64,000 nt of DNA from assembly GCA_029289325.1 (NCBI GenBank), contig JARFTV010000007.1:55390-119389 (forward strand). The letters run 5' to 3'. Numbering within the stretch: the first letter of the stretch is position 1; the number at the start of each line of letters is the position of its first letter. Below the pieces are notes generated by a model that saw only the letters and a program-made list of their open reading frames with translations, made no database searches and had not been told where the DNA came from. A program made the translations under genes and the position numbers. Origin of the DNA: Alphaproteobacteria bacterium. Its GTDB lineage: Bacteria > Pseudomonadota > Alphaproteobacteria > Rhodobacterales > Rhodobacteraceae. This document shows positions 52,483 to 60,607 of this stretch, piece by piece.

Positions 52483-53496
52483 ATGACCGATGCGCTTTCC
52501 CGGATGCTTGCCGAACGCGACTGGCTGATGGCCGACGGGGCGACGGGGACCAACCTGTTCAACATGGGCCTGTCCTCGGGCGAACCGCCGGAGCTGTGGA
52601 ATGTCGACAAGCCGGACAACATCCGCGCCCTGTATCGCGGTGCGGTCGAGGCCGGGTCCGACCTGTTCCTGACCAACACCTTCGGCGGCAATGCGGCGCG
52701 GCTGAAGCTGCACAATGCGCAAGGTCGCGTCCGTGAGCTGAACCGGATCGGTGCCGAATTGGGTCGCGAGATTGCCGACAAGGCGGGCCGCCCGGTGATC
52801 GTCGCCGGGTCGGTCGGCCCCACGGGCGAGATCTTCGAGCCGATGGGCACGCTGACCCATGCGATGGCGGTGGAGATCTTCCATGAACAGGCCGAGGGGC
52901 TGAAGGAGGGCGGGGTCGACGTCCTTTGGGTCGAGACGATCAGCGCGCCCGAGGAATACAAGGCGGCGGCCGAAGCGGCGGCGCGGGCGGGGATGCCCTG
53001 GTGCGGCACGATGAGCTTTGACACCGCGGGGCGGACCATGATGGGCGTGACCTCGGCCGCGATGGCCGAGATGGTGGACAAGCTGCCGAACCCGCCGATC
53101 GCCTTCGGCGCGAATTGCGGGGTGGGGGCGAGCGACCTGATGCGGACCGTGCTGGGCTTTGCCGCCACCGGGACGACGCGGCCGATCATCGCCAAGGGCA
53201 ATGCGGGGATCCCGAAGTACCACGACGGCCATATCCACTATGACGGCACGCCCGAGCTGATGGCGGAATATGCGGTGCTGGCCCGTGATGCCGGGGCGCG
53301 GATCATCGGCGGCTGCTGCGGCACGATGCCCGAGCATCTGCGTGCGATGCGGGCGGCGCTGGAAAGCCGGCCCAAGGGACCGCGGCCGACGCTAGAGGAT
53401 ATCTCGGCCAAGCTGGGCGGATTCTCCTCGGCCTCGGACGGGACGGGCGACACTTCGGGCGAGCCGAAGCGCGAGCGGCGGGGTCGGCGGGGCTGA
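52483..53496 (+). CDS. Homocysteine S-methyltransferase (BhmT/MetH N-domain type)
   Basis: A 337-residue zinc-dependent methyltransferase. Zinc ligands are C212 (F-G-A-N-C-G-V-G) and C278-C279 (I-I-G-G-C-C-G-T). The D-G-A-T-G-T-N-L-F start and F-L-T-N-T-F-G-G-N are typical. The protein ends in a basic tail. It has no corrinoid or folate domain; a free corrinoid protein is encoded 1.7 kb downstream, so this is probably the homocysteine-binding part of a split B12-dependent methionine synthase rather than a betaine enzyme. It overlaps the DUF4260 gene by one base. Confidence 0.87.
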   Translation: MTDALSRMLAERDWLMADGATGTNLFNMGLSSGEPPELWNVDKPDNIRALYRGAVEAGSDLFLTNTFGGNAARLKLHNAQGRVRELNRIGAELGREIADKAGRPVIVAGSVGPTGEIFEPMGTLTHAMAVEIFHEQAEGLKEGGVDVLWVETISAPEEYKAAAEAAARAGMPWCGTMSFDTAGRTMMGVTSAAMAEMVDKLPNPPIAFGANCGVGASDLMRTVLGFAATGTTRPIIAKGNAGIPKYHDGHIHYDGTPELMAEYAVLARDAGARIIGGCCGTMPEHLRAMRAALESRPKGPRPTLEDISAKLGGFSSASDGTGDTSGEPKRERRGRRG

Positions 53497-53867
53497 TGGG
53501 CCGCGCCATCCTCTGGCAACGGGTGGAGGGCGCTCTGGTCCTGTGCGCGGCGCTGGTGGTGCTGGCGCAGCCCTGGCAGCCGTTGGCCTGGTGGGTGCTG
53601 CTCGGGGCCTTCTTCGCGCCGGACCTCTCCTTTGCCGGGTATCTGGCAGGCCCCCGGATCGGGGCCTTCGCCTATAATCTGGTGCATGTCTACGGCTTTG
53701 GCGCGGTGGTTCTGGCGTTGGGGGCGGTGCTGGACCAGCCCTGGATCACGGCGCTGGGCTTCGTGTGGCTGGCACATTCCGGGTTTGACCGGATGTTCGG
53801 ATACGGGCTGAAGCTGCCCGAAGGGTTCGGGCATACGCATCTGGGGCGGATCGGTCGCCAGGACTGA
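53496..53867 (+). CDS. DUF4260 family membrane protein
   Basis: A 123-residue protein with about four hydrophobic helices. The pattern A-P-D-L-S-F-A-G-Y-L-A-G-P-R-I-G, Y-N-L-V-H-V-Y and H-S-G-F-D-R-M-F-G-Y-G-L-K is the DUF4260 signature. It is translationally coupled to the methyltransferase gene (TGATG). Function unknown. Confidence 0.85.
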   Translation: MGRAILWQRVEGALVLCAALVVLAQPWQPLAWWVLLGAFFAPDLSFAGYLAGPRIGAFAYNLVHVYGFGAVVLALGAVLDQPWITALGFVWLAHSGFDRMFGYGLKLPEGFGHTHLGRIGRQD

Positions 53868-53872
53868 GCCGG

Positions 53873-53930
53873 GGACCAAAATCCTTGAGCAAGGATTTTG
53901 GCAAATTTTTTGCTGAAGAAATTTGGGTCC
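53873..53930. repeat. Double hairpin between convergent genes
   Basis: Hairpin 1 (53876-53901) has perfect 11-base arms CCAAAATCCTT / AAGGATTTTGG. Hairpin 2 (53902-53925) has 10-base arms with one wobble pair. The outer bases GGACC (53873-53877) and GGTCC (53926-53930) could close both. It lies between the stops of the DUF4260 gene and the radical-SAM gene and probably acts as a bidirectional terminator. Confidence 0.75.
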
Positions 53931-53942
53931 GGGGCGCAGCGG

Positions 53943-55025
53943 TCAGAACAGGGACAACTGATCGCCAGGACGCGGTGGCGGGGCGAAGAGGTCGCTGCGC
54001 AGCGGGGGCAACCCCTCCACCAGACCGAGGCGCTTGCGCGCAAGCTCGGCCCTTTGGTGGATCAGTTCGGCCCAAAGACCCTGCCCGCGCATCCTTTTGC
54101 CGAATTCGGGGTCATAGTCGCGCCCGCCGTGAAGCTCACGCACGCGGCCCATGACCCGGGCGGCGCGGTCGGGGAAGGTCGCTTCGAGCCAGTCGCGGAA
54201 AAGGCCGGCCACCTCCTGCGGCAGGCGCAGGGGGATGGCGTTGGCATGTCGCGCGCCGGAATCGCGCGCGGCTTCCATCACGGCTTCCAGTTCATGGTCG
54301 GTCAGTGCCGGAATCAGTGGCGAGACCTGAACGCGGACCGGAATCCCCGCCGAGGCCATCGCCCGGATGATCTGCAGCCGCCGGGCCGGGGCGGGGGCGC
54401 GCGGCTCCATCTTGCGGGCGAGGTCGGGGTCGAGGGTGGTGACGCTGATCGACACCGATGCCAGCCCCTGCGCCGCGAGGGGAGCGATGAGGTCGATGTC
54501 GCGTTCGATCAGGGTGCCGCGTGTGGTGATCCAGACCGGATGGCGGAAGGCGGACAGGACCTCAAGCACCTCGCGCATCAGGCGGTGTTCACGTTCGATC
54601 GGCTGGTAGGGGTCGGTGTTGGTTCCGATCGCCACCGGGGCAACCTTGTAGGCGGGACGGCGCAGTTCGGCGGCCAGCACCTCGGCAATTCCCGGCCGGG
54701 CGATGAGGCGCGTCTCGAAGTCGAGGCCGGGCGAGAGGTTCAGGAAGGCATGGGTCGGTCGCGCGAAGCAGTAGATGCAGCCATGTTCGCACCCCCGGTA
54801 GGGGTTGATCGAGCGGTCGAAGGGCACATCGGGCGAGCGGTTGAAGGTCAGGGCCGAGCGGGGGCGTTCGAGCCGGACCTCGGTCGCGACGAGGCGGTCT
54901 TCCTCCAGCATCTGCCAACCGTCGTCGAAGGCTTCGCGCGTGGTGCCCTCATACCTGCCGGTGCGATTGCTGCCGGCCCCCCGCGCCCGCAGGCGCTGGC
55001 CGGGAAGGAGACTGGGGTCGGTCAT
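53943..55025 (-). CDS. PA0069-family radical SAM protein with C-terminal clamp-binding motif
   Basis: A 360-residue radical-SAM protein. The iron-sulfur motif C79-x3-C83-x2-C86 lies in R-G-C-E-H-G-C-I-Y-C-F-A-R-P. The segment T-N-T-D-P-Y-Q-P-I-E is shared with spore photoproduct lyase-like (SplB) members, and Y-D-P-E-F-G-K-R-M-R-G-x-G is near the C-terminus. The protein ends G-D-Q-L-S-L-F, an exact match to the bacterial beta-clamp-binding consensus Q-L-[SD]-L-F. This suggests a DNA-linked role, but no function is established for the family. Convergent with the DUF4260 gene. Confidence 0.88.
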   Translation of the reverse strand: MTDPSLLPGQRLRARGAGSNRTGRYEGTTREAFDDGWQMLEEDRLVATEVRLERPRSALTFNRSPDVPFDRSINPYRGCEHGCIYCFARPTHAFLNLSPGLDFETRLIARPGIAEVLAAELRRPAYKVAPVAIGTNTDPYQPIEREHRLMREVLEVLSAFRHPVWITTRGTLIERDIDLIAPLAAQGLASVSISVTTLDPDLARKMEPRAPAPARRLQIIRAMASAGIPVRVQVSPLIPALTDHELEAVMEAARDSGARHANAIPLRLPQEVAGLFRDWLEATFPDRAARVMGRVRELHGGRDYDPEFGKRMRGQGLWAELIHQRAELARKRLGLVEGLPPLRSDLFAPPPRPGDQLSLF

Positions 55026-55182
55026 GGGATCAGACTAGAACGGAACAGGAACATGTGCCAGCACTTTCCCGTGCGCGAGCCGCTTTCTGTCGGCTTTCAT
55101 CCGGTGTATGTCGTTTGGCGAATAGTGAGCGGTCGGGATTGCGGCCATTCACGAGACGACATCCTTCCTTGGAGCGCCCGCC

Positions 55183-55878
55183 ATGGCCGACGACGAGATC
55201 ATCCTGTCCGAACTCTCGGATGACGAACTTGTGCTGCAGATGCACGACGACCTTTATGACGGTCTCAAGGAAGAGATCGAAGAGGGCGTGAACATCCTGA
55301 TCGAGCGTGGCTGGGCGCCCTATGACGTCCTGACCAAGGCCTTGGTCGCCGGGATGACAATCGTCGGCGCCGACTTCCGCGACGGGATCCTGTTCGTGCC
55401 CGAGGTTCTGCTGGCCGCGAACGCGATGAAGGCCGGGATGGCGATCCTGAAGCCGCTTCTGGCCGAAACCGGCGCGCCGCGCATGGGCAAGATGGTGATC
55501 GGCACGGTGAAGGGCGACATCCACGACATCGGTAAGAACCTTGTCGCGATGATGATGGAAGGCGCGGGCTTCGAGGTCGTGGACCTTGGGATCAACAACG
55601 CGGTCGAGAAGTATCTGGAAGCGCTGGAGACGGAGCAGCCGGATATCCTTGGCATGTCCGCCCTGCTGACCACGACCATGCCCTACATGAAGGTCGTGAT
55701 CGACACGATGAAGGAAAAGGGCCTGCGCGACGACTACATCGTGCTGGTCGGCGGCGCGCCGCTGAACGAAGAGTTCGGCAAGGCGATCGGCGCGGACGCC
55801 TATTGCCGCGACGCCGCCGTTGCGGTCGAGACCGCCAAGCAGTTCGTCGCGCGCAAGCACAACCAGCTGTCCGCCTGA
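55183..55878 (+). CDS. Corrinoid (B12-binding) methyl-carrier protein
   Basis: A 231-residue protein with a helical cap (~10-95) and a Rossmann-like cobalamin domain. The cobalt-ligand motif is D112-I-H114-D-I-G117-K-N, followed by M-S-A-L-L-T-T-T-M and V-L-V-G-G-A-P-L-N for nucleotide-tail binding. It resembles MtbC/MtaC-type proteins and the B12 domain of MetH. In this locus it is likely to shuttle methyl groups to the homocysteine methyltransferase at 52483. A start with GGAG upstream is clear. Confidence 0.92.
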   Translation: MADDEIILSELSDDELVLQMHDDLYDGLKEEIEEGVNILIERGWAPYDVLTKALVAGMTIVGADFRDGILFVPEVLLAANAMKAGMAILKPLLAETGAPRMGKMVIGTVKGDIHDIGKNLVAMMMEGAGFEVVDLGINNAVEKYLEALETEQPDILGMSALLTTTMPYMKVVIDTMKEKGLRDDYIVLVGGAPLNEEFGKAIGADAYCRDAAVAVETAKQFVARKHNQLSA

Positions 55879-55953
55879 TGCACGGGCCTGTGATCCGGCC
55901 GGGGGTTGCCCTGCGCCGGATCCGGGCGCAGATTGGTGCCAGGGGGACTTGCC

Positions 55954-56112
55954 ATGCCGCTTACGCATTTCCTGGGACTGATCGCTCTGGTGATCTTCGC
56001 CGCCGGACTGACGCTCTGGCTGGCCTTCTATACCGGCGTCCCGATGGTCGCGCTGATGTTCGCGGCGCTGGCAGCCAGTGTGATCCTGACCTGGACCCGC
56101 GTCAGCCGCTGA
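55954..56112 (+). CDS. Small two-helix membrane protein
   Basis: A 52-residue, almost wholly hydrophobic protein (M-P-L-T-H-F-L-G-L-I-A-L-V-I-F-A ... R-V-S-R) with two likely membrane helices. AGGGGGA sits 6 bases before the ATG. It lies between the corrinoid protein and DUF1638 genes on the same strand, 75 and 22 bases away. I do not recognise it; position suggests it belongs to the same operon. Confidence 0.65.
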   Translation: MPLTHFLGLIALVIFAAGLTLWLAFYTGVPMVALMFAALAASVILTWTRVSR

Positions 56113-56134
56113 CACTGTCCCTGCGGGGGGCCCG

Positions 56135-56767
56135 ATGGACGACCTGACGCTTTCCGAAACCGGCCTGCCGCCTGCCCATACCGGGCGCATCCTGCTGATC
56201 GCTTGTGGCGCGCTGGCGCATGAAATCCTGGCGCTGAAGGCCGCGAATGGCTGGGCGCATATGGACCTGCAATGCCTGCCGGCGAAGCTGCATCTCTGGC
56301 CCGAGAAGATCATTCCCGCCGTGGAAGAGGCCGTCGCGGCGGCGCGTGGGGCCTATGAGACGGTCTTTGTGGTCTATGCCGACTGCGGGACGGGGGGGCT
56401 TCTGAAAGCGGCCTGCGACCGGCTGGGGGTGGAGATGGTCGAAGGCCCGCATTGCTATGCCTTCTTCGAGGGCAACGCGGCCTTCGCGGCACGGGCCGAG
56501 GATGAGTTCGACGCTTTCTACCTCACCGATTTTCTGGTCCGGCAGTTCGATGCCTTCGTCTGGAAGCCAATGGGTCTGGATCGCCACCCGGAGCTGCGGG
56601 ACATGTATTTCGGCAACTACCGCAAGCTCGTCTACCAGGCACAGAAGGATGACCCGGCGCTGGATGCCAAGGCCGAGGATTGCGCCCGGCGGCTGGGTCT
56701 GGAGTATGAGCGGCGCTTCACCGGCTATGGCGACCTTGCGGTTACGCTGGCGCGGGTGGCCGGTTAG
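56135..56767 (+). CDS. DUF1638 protein, probable corrinoid-methyltransferase partner
   Basis: A 210-residue protein with I-L-L-I-A-C-G-A-L-A-H-E-I near the start, V-V-Y-A-D-C-G-T-G-G and G-P-H-C-Y-A-F-F, the usual DUF1638 cysteine-containing blocks. DUF1638 genes commonly neighbour corrinoid methyltransferases. From memory, fitness studies in other Rhodobacteraceae tied this family to methionine synthesis; I cannot verify that here. It ends by overlapping the stop of the convergent dehydrogenase gene by 3 bases. Confidence 0.85.
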   Translation: MDDLTLSETGLPPAHTGRILLIACGALAHEILALKAANGWAHMDLQCLPAKLHLWPEKIIPAVEEAVAAARGAYETVFVVYADCGTGGLLKAACDRLGVEMVEGPHCYAFFEGNAAFAARAEDEFDAFYLTDFLVRQFDAFVWKPMGLDRHPELRDMYFGNYRKLVYQAQKDDPALDAKAEDCARRLGLEYERRFTGYGDLAVTLARVAG

Positions 56768-57801
56768 CCCGCGAAATCGGTGATGACGGCGACGCCGGGG
56801 GCGGTGGGCTCGTCGAAGGCACGGAGTTCCTCGGTCGCCTTGGACAGTGCCACGGTCCGGGCGACGATGGGCGTCACGTCAATGCGGCCGGTCTCGATCA
56901 GCGACAGGAGCGTCGGGTAGCGCCAGGCGGGCATGCCCCTGGTCCCAAAGGCCGCAAGCTGCCGCATGTAGAGCGTGTTCATGTCGATCCGCATCTGTGC
57001 GGTATGGCCGGTGGGCAGGCCGACCTGGACGTGGCGGCCCAAGGGACGCAGGCATTTCAGGGAGTTGTTGGCGGTGGCTTCGATCCCAAGCGCCTCGACG
57101 CTGACATGCGCGCCGCCCTGGGTGAGTTCGACGATCTGCGCTGCGACGTCGCCGTCACGGGCATCGAGCGCGGCTTCGGCGCCCAGCGTCAGGGCGTGGG
57201 CAAGCTTCTCCTGAACCACGTCGACGACGATGACGCGGGCTCCGAGCGCCTTGCCGATCAGCAGGCAGGAGAGCCCGATCCCGCCGGTGCCGTGGACGGC
57301 GAGCCATTCGCCGGCCTGCAGGGCTGCGCGGCCGGTCAGCGCATGGAACGCGGTGGTGACGCGGCAACCGAGGCCGGCAGCGAGGGCGGGGGAAAGGCTT
57401 TCGGGCAGGCGGGTGAGGTTGTGAGCGTGGGGCACGGAGAGATATTCCGCATAGGCGCCCCGATCACCGAAGCCCGGCACGCGCTGGCTGCGGCAGGTGG
57501 TGGTCTGGCCGGAGCGGCATTCCGGGCAGTCGCCGCAGGCGAGGATGAAGGGCGCGATCACGCGGTCCCCCTTGCGCCATTTGGCCAGCGGTCCGGCCTC
57601 GACGACCTCGCCGCAGTATTCATGGCCGGGGATGTCGCCGGGTTTCACCTTCGGATGCTCGCCGACCCAGCCGTGCCAGTCGCTGCGGCAGATGCCGCAG
57701 GCGAGGGTCTTGAGGATCACGCCATCGGGTTCGCAGATGGGGTCTGCGACGGTTTCGAGGCTCAGGGGCTCACGGTAGGCACGAAGGACGGCGGCGCGCA
57801 T
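56764..57801 (-). CDS. Zinc-dependent alcohol dehydrogenase
   Basis: A 345-residue medium-chain dehydrogenase. Catalytic zinc ligands are in G-I-C-R-S-D-W-H and G-H-E-Y-C-G-E-V. The structural zinc four-Cys lobe is C-G-D-C-P-E-C-R-S-G-Q-T-T-T-C, and the Rossmann motif is G-T-G-G-I-G. Length and motif order are standard. The start at 57801 overlaps the stop of the ribbon-helix-helix gene by one base. Substrate unknown; the neighbours give no firm hint. Confidence 0.92.
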   Translation of the reverse strand: MRAAVLRAYREPLSLETVADPICEPDGVILKTLACGICRSDWHGWVGEHPKVKPGDIPGHEYCGEVVEAGPLAKWRKGDRVIAPFILACGDCPECRSGQTTTCRSQRVPGFGDRGAYAEYLSVPHAHNLTRLPESLSPALAAGLGCRVTTAFHALTGRAALQAGEWLAVHGTGGIGLSCLLIGKALGARVIVVDVVQEKLAHALTLGAEAALDARDGDVAAQIVELTQGGAHVSVEALGIEATANNSLKCLRPLGRHVQVGLPTGHTAQMRIDMNTLYMRQLAAFGTRGMPAWRYPTLLSLIETGRIDVTPIVARTVALSKATEELRAFDEPTAPGVAVITDFAG

Positions 57802-58019
57802 CAGGATCCTCGGTAATGGTTCAGGCAGAAGACCCGGATCGCCGAGGCGAGGCCCTCCTCTCCGCGACGTGCGGCGTCGATTTCTGCTGCGAGCGCGTTG
57901 AGGGGGGTGTCTTTCTCGGCGGCGATGGTGCGGAAGGCGTCCCAGAACTCGGGTTCCAGCGAGACGCTGGTGCGGTGGCCGTGGAGCGTGAGAGAGTGCT
58001 TGGCGGGGCGGGTGGTCAT
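57801..58019 (-). CDS. Ribbon-helix-helix domain protein
   Basis: A 72-residue protein. The core H-R-T-S-V-S-L-E-P-E-F-W-D-A-F-R-T-I-A is a ribbon-helix-helix of the PF13467 type, followed by a C-terminal S-A-I-R-V-F-C-L-N-H-Y-R. It is a likely DNA-binding regulator. Start M-T-T-R-P-A-K-H (58019) is preferred over 58037. It is directly upstream of the dehydrogenase gene, which may be in the same transcript. Confidence 0.85.
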   Translation of the reverse strand: MTTRPAKHSLTLHGHRTSVSLEPEFWDAFRTIAAEKDTPLNALAAEIDAARRGEEGLASAIRVFCLNHYRGS

Positions 58020-58052
58020 GTCTGACGTGTAGCGCAATGGTTGGCGTTGTCA

Positions 58053-58120
58053 CCGGAGTTTTCGAAAACTCCGGTTCGGACCCTTCAAAGGGTCCGGTAC
58101 GATTTCTTTGAAGAAATCGT
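58053..58120. repeat. Array of three consecutive perfect hairpins
   Basis: Hairpin A at 58053-58074 is a perfect 22-base palindrome (half-site CCGGAGTTTTC). Hairpin B at 58077-58096 has 9-base arms CGGACCCTT / AAGGGTCCG. Hairpin C at 58099-58120 has 10-base arms ACGATTTCTT / AAGAAATCGT. The array abuts the stop of the upstream gene (58121) on the minus strand and precedes the ribbon-helix-helix gene. Confidence 0.85.
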
Positions 58121-58351
58121 TTAGGCGACCCGGCGGATGGGTTCCCGGTTGCAGAAAATGACGAACTGTCCGGCATTCTCGACCACGGGAAAGCCGCGTC
58201 GCTTCATTTCCTCCAGGAAGGGCTCCCGACCGACATAGCGCTCAACGTCACGCACCTTGCGGCGGATGACCCCGCCCTCGCGCGCCGCCTGGGACGAGAA
58301 CAGGTGCGAGATCCATTGGTCAGACGACAAGAATTGCGGCATGGCAGACAT
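58121..58351 (-). CDS. Conserved-looking small protein of unknown function
   Basis: A 76-residue protein, M-S-A-M-P-Q-F-L-S-S-D-Q-W-I-S-H-L-F, with G-G-V-I-R-R-K-V-R-D-V-E-R-Y-V-G-R and ending G-Q-F-V-I-F-C-N-R-E-P-I. AGGAG lies 8 bases before the ATG at 58351. The domain looks compact and cytoplasmic. I do not recognise its function. It is downstream of the DUF4169 gene, with a 47-base gap, and is followed by the hairpin array. Confidence 0.72.
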   Translation of the reverse strand: MSAMPQFLSSDQWISHLFSSQAAREGGVIRRKVRDVERYVGREPFLEEMKRRGFPVVENAGQFVIFCNREPIRRVA

Positions 58352-58398
58352 CGGCGTAGCTCCTGCCGCCACCCTGCCAAAGCAGGGTTAACGGCAGG

Positions 58399-58578
58399 TT
58401 ACTCCGTCTCGCGCTTGTGGCCGTCAAGCTCACGCGTGGCCTTTTCGGCGCGGGCTTTCTCCAACTCCCGCTCGACCCTTGTCCGACCATGCTTCGCGGC
58501 GCTGGCGTCGGCTGCGGAGCGGGCGGCCTTGCGGGCCGCCTGCTTCTTTGCGGTTCGGAGGTTGACGACCTCGCCCAT
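58399..58578 (-). CDS. DUF4169 family small protein
   Basis: A 59-residue protein: [16 protein letters not shown], then A-A-K-H-G-R-T-R-V-E-R-E-L-E-K-A-R-A-E-K, ending L-D-G-H-K-R-E-T-E. It is highly charged, Ala/Arg/Lys/Glu-rich and probably one long helix. The pattern is the DUF4169 family. Its start shares one base with the fumC stop, so it is likely co-translated with fumC. It is easily missed because of its length. Function unknown. Confidence 0.85.
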   Translation of the reverse strand: MGEVVNLRTAKKQAARKAARSAADASAAKHGRTRVERELEKARAEKATRELDGHKRETE

Positions 58579-59972
58579 CAGCCCTTCGGGCCGATCATGT
58601 CCTCGGGCCGGACGATGCGGTCGAAGGTCTCGCCATCGACAAACCCCAGCGCGACGGCCTCTTCGCGCAGGGTCGTGCCGTTCTTGTGCGCGGTCTTCGC
58701 CACCTTGGTCGCGTTGTCGTAGCCGATGGTGGGCGCCAGCGCCGTGACCAGCATGAGCGATTCCTTCATCAGCTTCTCGATCCGCGGGATGTTGGCCTGC
58801 GTCCCCACCACCATGTTGTCGGTGAAGCTCGACGCCGCGTCACCCAGAAGCTGGATCGATTGCAGCACGTTGTAGGACATCATCGGGTTGTAGACGTTGA
58901 GCTCGAAATGGCCCTGCGACCCGGCAAAGCCGACGGCAGCGTCATTGCCCATGACATGGGCGCAGACCATCGTCAGCGCCTCGGCCTGGGTCGGGTTGAC
59001 CTTGCCCGGCATGATCGACGACCCCGGTTCGTTTTCCGGCAGGATCAGCTCGCCCAGACCCGAGCGGGGGCCGGAGCCGAGGAGGCGCAGGTCATTGGCG
59101 ATCTTGAAAAGCGAGCCGGCTACGGTCTTCAGCGCGCCCGAGAACATGACCATGGCGTCATGGGCCGCCAGCGCCTCGAACTTGTTGGGCGCGGTGACGA
59201 AGGGCAGGCCGGTGATCTGGGCGATTTCGCTGGCGACGCGGGTATCAAAGCCGACGCGGGTGTTGAGGCCGGTGCCGACGGCGGTGCCGCCCTGGGCGAG
59301 TTCATAGATATGGGGCAGGCACAGCTTCACCCGCTCGATCCCGCGGTCGACCTGGGTGGCGTAGCCGCTGAACTCCTGCCCGAGGGTCAGGGGCGTCGCG
59401 TCCTGGGTATGGGTGCGGCCGATCTTGATGATGTCCTTGAATTCATGGGACTTCGCCCAGAGCGCCTTGGACAGCTTCTCCAGCCCCGGGATCAGCACGT
59501 CGCGGCTATGCATCCCGATGGCGACATGCATTGCGGTGGGGAAGGTGTCGTTCGACGACTGACCCATGTTCACATGGTCGTTCGGGTGGACGGGCTTCTT
59601 CGAGCCCTTCTCGCCGCCCAGCATCTCGATCGCGCGGTTGGAGATCACCTCGTTCGCGTTCATGTTTGACTGGGTGCCCGAGCCGGTCTGCCAGACCACC
59701 AGCGGGAAGTTGTCGTCGAACTTGCCCTCGATCACCTCTTGCGCGGCGGCGGCGATGGCGTTCCCCAGCGTTGCGTCAAGGTCGCCCTGCGCCATGTTGA
59801 CCAGCGCGCAGGCCTTCTTGATCACGCCGAGGGCGCGGATGATCGGGACGGGCTGACGCTCCCAGCCGATGGGGAAATTGATGATCGACCGCTGGGTCTG
59901 CGCGCCCCAGTACTTGTCGGCGGGAACTTCCAGCGGGCCGAAGCTGTCGGTCTCGGTACGGGTCGCGGTCAT
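58578..59972 (-). CDS. fumC: Class II fumarate hydratase
   Basis: A 464-residue TCA-cycle enzyme interconverting fumarate and malate. The signature [11 protein letters not shown] is present, with [14 protein letters not shown] near the N-terminus and [11 protein letters not shown]. It is oxygen-stable and iron-free, unlike class I. GAGGAG lies before the start. DUF4169 overlaps its stop codon. Confidence 0.97.
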   Translation of the reverse strand: MTATRTETDSFGPLEVPADKYWGAQTQRSIINFPIGWERQPVPIIRALGVIKKACALVNMAQGDLDATLGNAIAAAAQEVIEGKFDDNFPLVVWQTGSGTQSNMNANEVISNRAIEMLGGEKGSKKPVHPNDHVNMGQSSNDTFPTAMHVAIGMHSRDVLIPGLEKLSKALWAKSHEFKDIIKIGRTHTQDATPLTLGQEFSGYATQVDRGIERVKLCLPHIYELAQGGTAVGTGLNTRVGFDTRVASEIAQITGLPFVTAPNKFEALAAHDAMVMFSGALKTVAGSLFKIANDLRLLGSGPRSGLGELILPENEPGSSIMPGKVNPTQAEALTMVCAHVMGNDAAVGFAGSQGHFELNVYNPMMSYNVLQSIQLLGDAASSFTDNMVVGTQANIPRIEKLMKESLMLVTALAPTIGYDNATKVAKTAHKNGTTLREEAVALGFVDGETFDRIVRPEDMIGPKG

Positions 59973-60055
59973 CGGGGACTCCTCATGCTCTCGCGCCCCC
60001 GCATAGCGCCGGAAGCGCGGAAAATCAATCCGGCATGCAATGGTATACCGAATTC

Positions 60056-60607
60056 TCAGGCGCGGCGGAAACGGTAGACGGTGGCGGGGGGCAGGTTGGC
60101 CCAGACCTTGTGGCCCTTGTTCACCGTGAGGCCGAGCGCTGCCACCGTCTCGGGCGGAAGCGGCGGGCGGGGGCCGTAGGTGAACTGGACGTAGCGGCCG
60201 CGCGGCGAGAGGATGGCGAAGGCGGCCCCGACGATACCTTCACGCACCTCGGGCGGCATCGACAGGAGCGGCAGGCCCGAGATCACGGTCGAGACGCCGG
60301 GTTCGACCAGCCGCGCCGCCTCTTGCGCGGGGAGCTGATGCACGGTCACGCCGGGGAATTTCTGCCGCAGATAGTCGACGAATTCCTCGTCCAGCTCGAA
60401 CAGGGTGACGTTTTCGGGCGGCACGCCGCGGGCAAGGATCGCCTCGGTGAAGCGGCCGGTGCCGGGGCCGAACTCGACCACCGGACCGCTGTTCGGCCCA
60501 AGCCCCAGCGTCATCGCCCGGGCCAGGGTCCGCGAGGAGGGTGCGATCGCCGAGACCTGCCGGGGGTTCTTCAGCAGGCGGCGGCGGAACAGCGCGATGT
60601 CGGACAT
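60056..60607 (-). CDS. SAM-dependent methyltransferase, phospholipid N-methyltransferase (PmtA)-like
   Basis: A 183-residue class I methyltransferase. The N-terminal [19 protein letters not shown] is the PmtA-type membrane-binding helix, and [11 protein letters not shown] is the SAM motif. Some PmtA relatives methylate phosphatidylethanolamine; others act on different targets. It overlaps the SspB gene by one base (stop/start). Call is at family level. Confidence 0.83.
   Translation of the reverse strand: MSDIALFRRRLLKNPRQVSAIAPSSRTLARAMTLGLGPNSGPVVEFGPGTGRFTEAILARGVPPENVTLFELDEEFVDYLRQKFPGVTVHQLPAQEAARLVEPGVSTVISGLPLLSMPPEVREGIVGAAFAILSPRGRYVQFTYGPRPPLPPETVAALGLTVNKGHKVWANLPPATVYRFRRA

Noticed and set aside
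56764..58176. Long N-terminal extension of the alcohol dehydrogenase (470 codons)
   Set aside because: The extra 125 residues are out-of-frame translation of the ribbon-helix-helix gene and hairpin array; the family start is at 57801.
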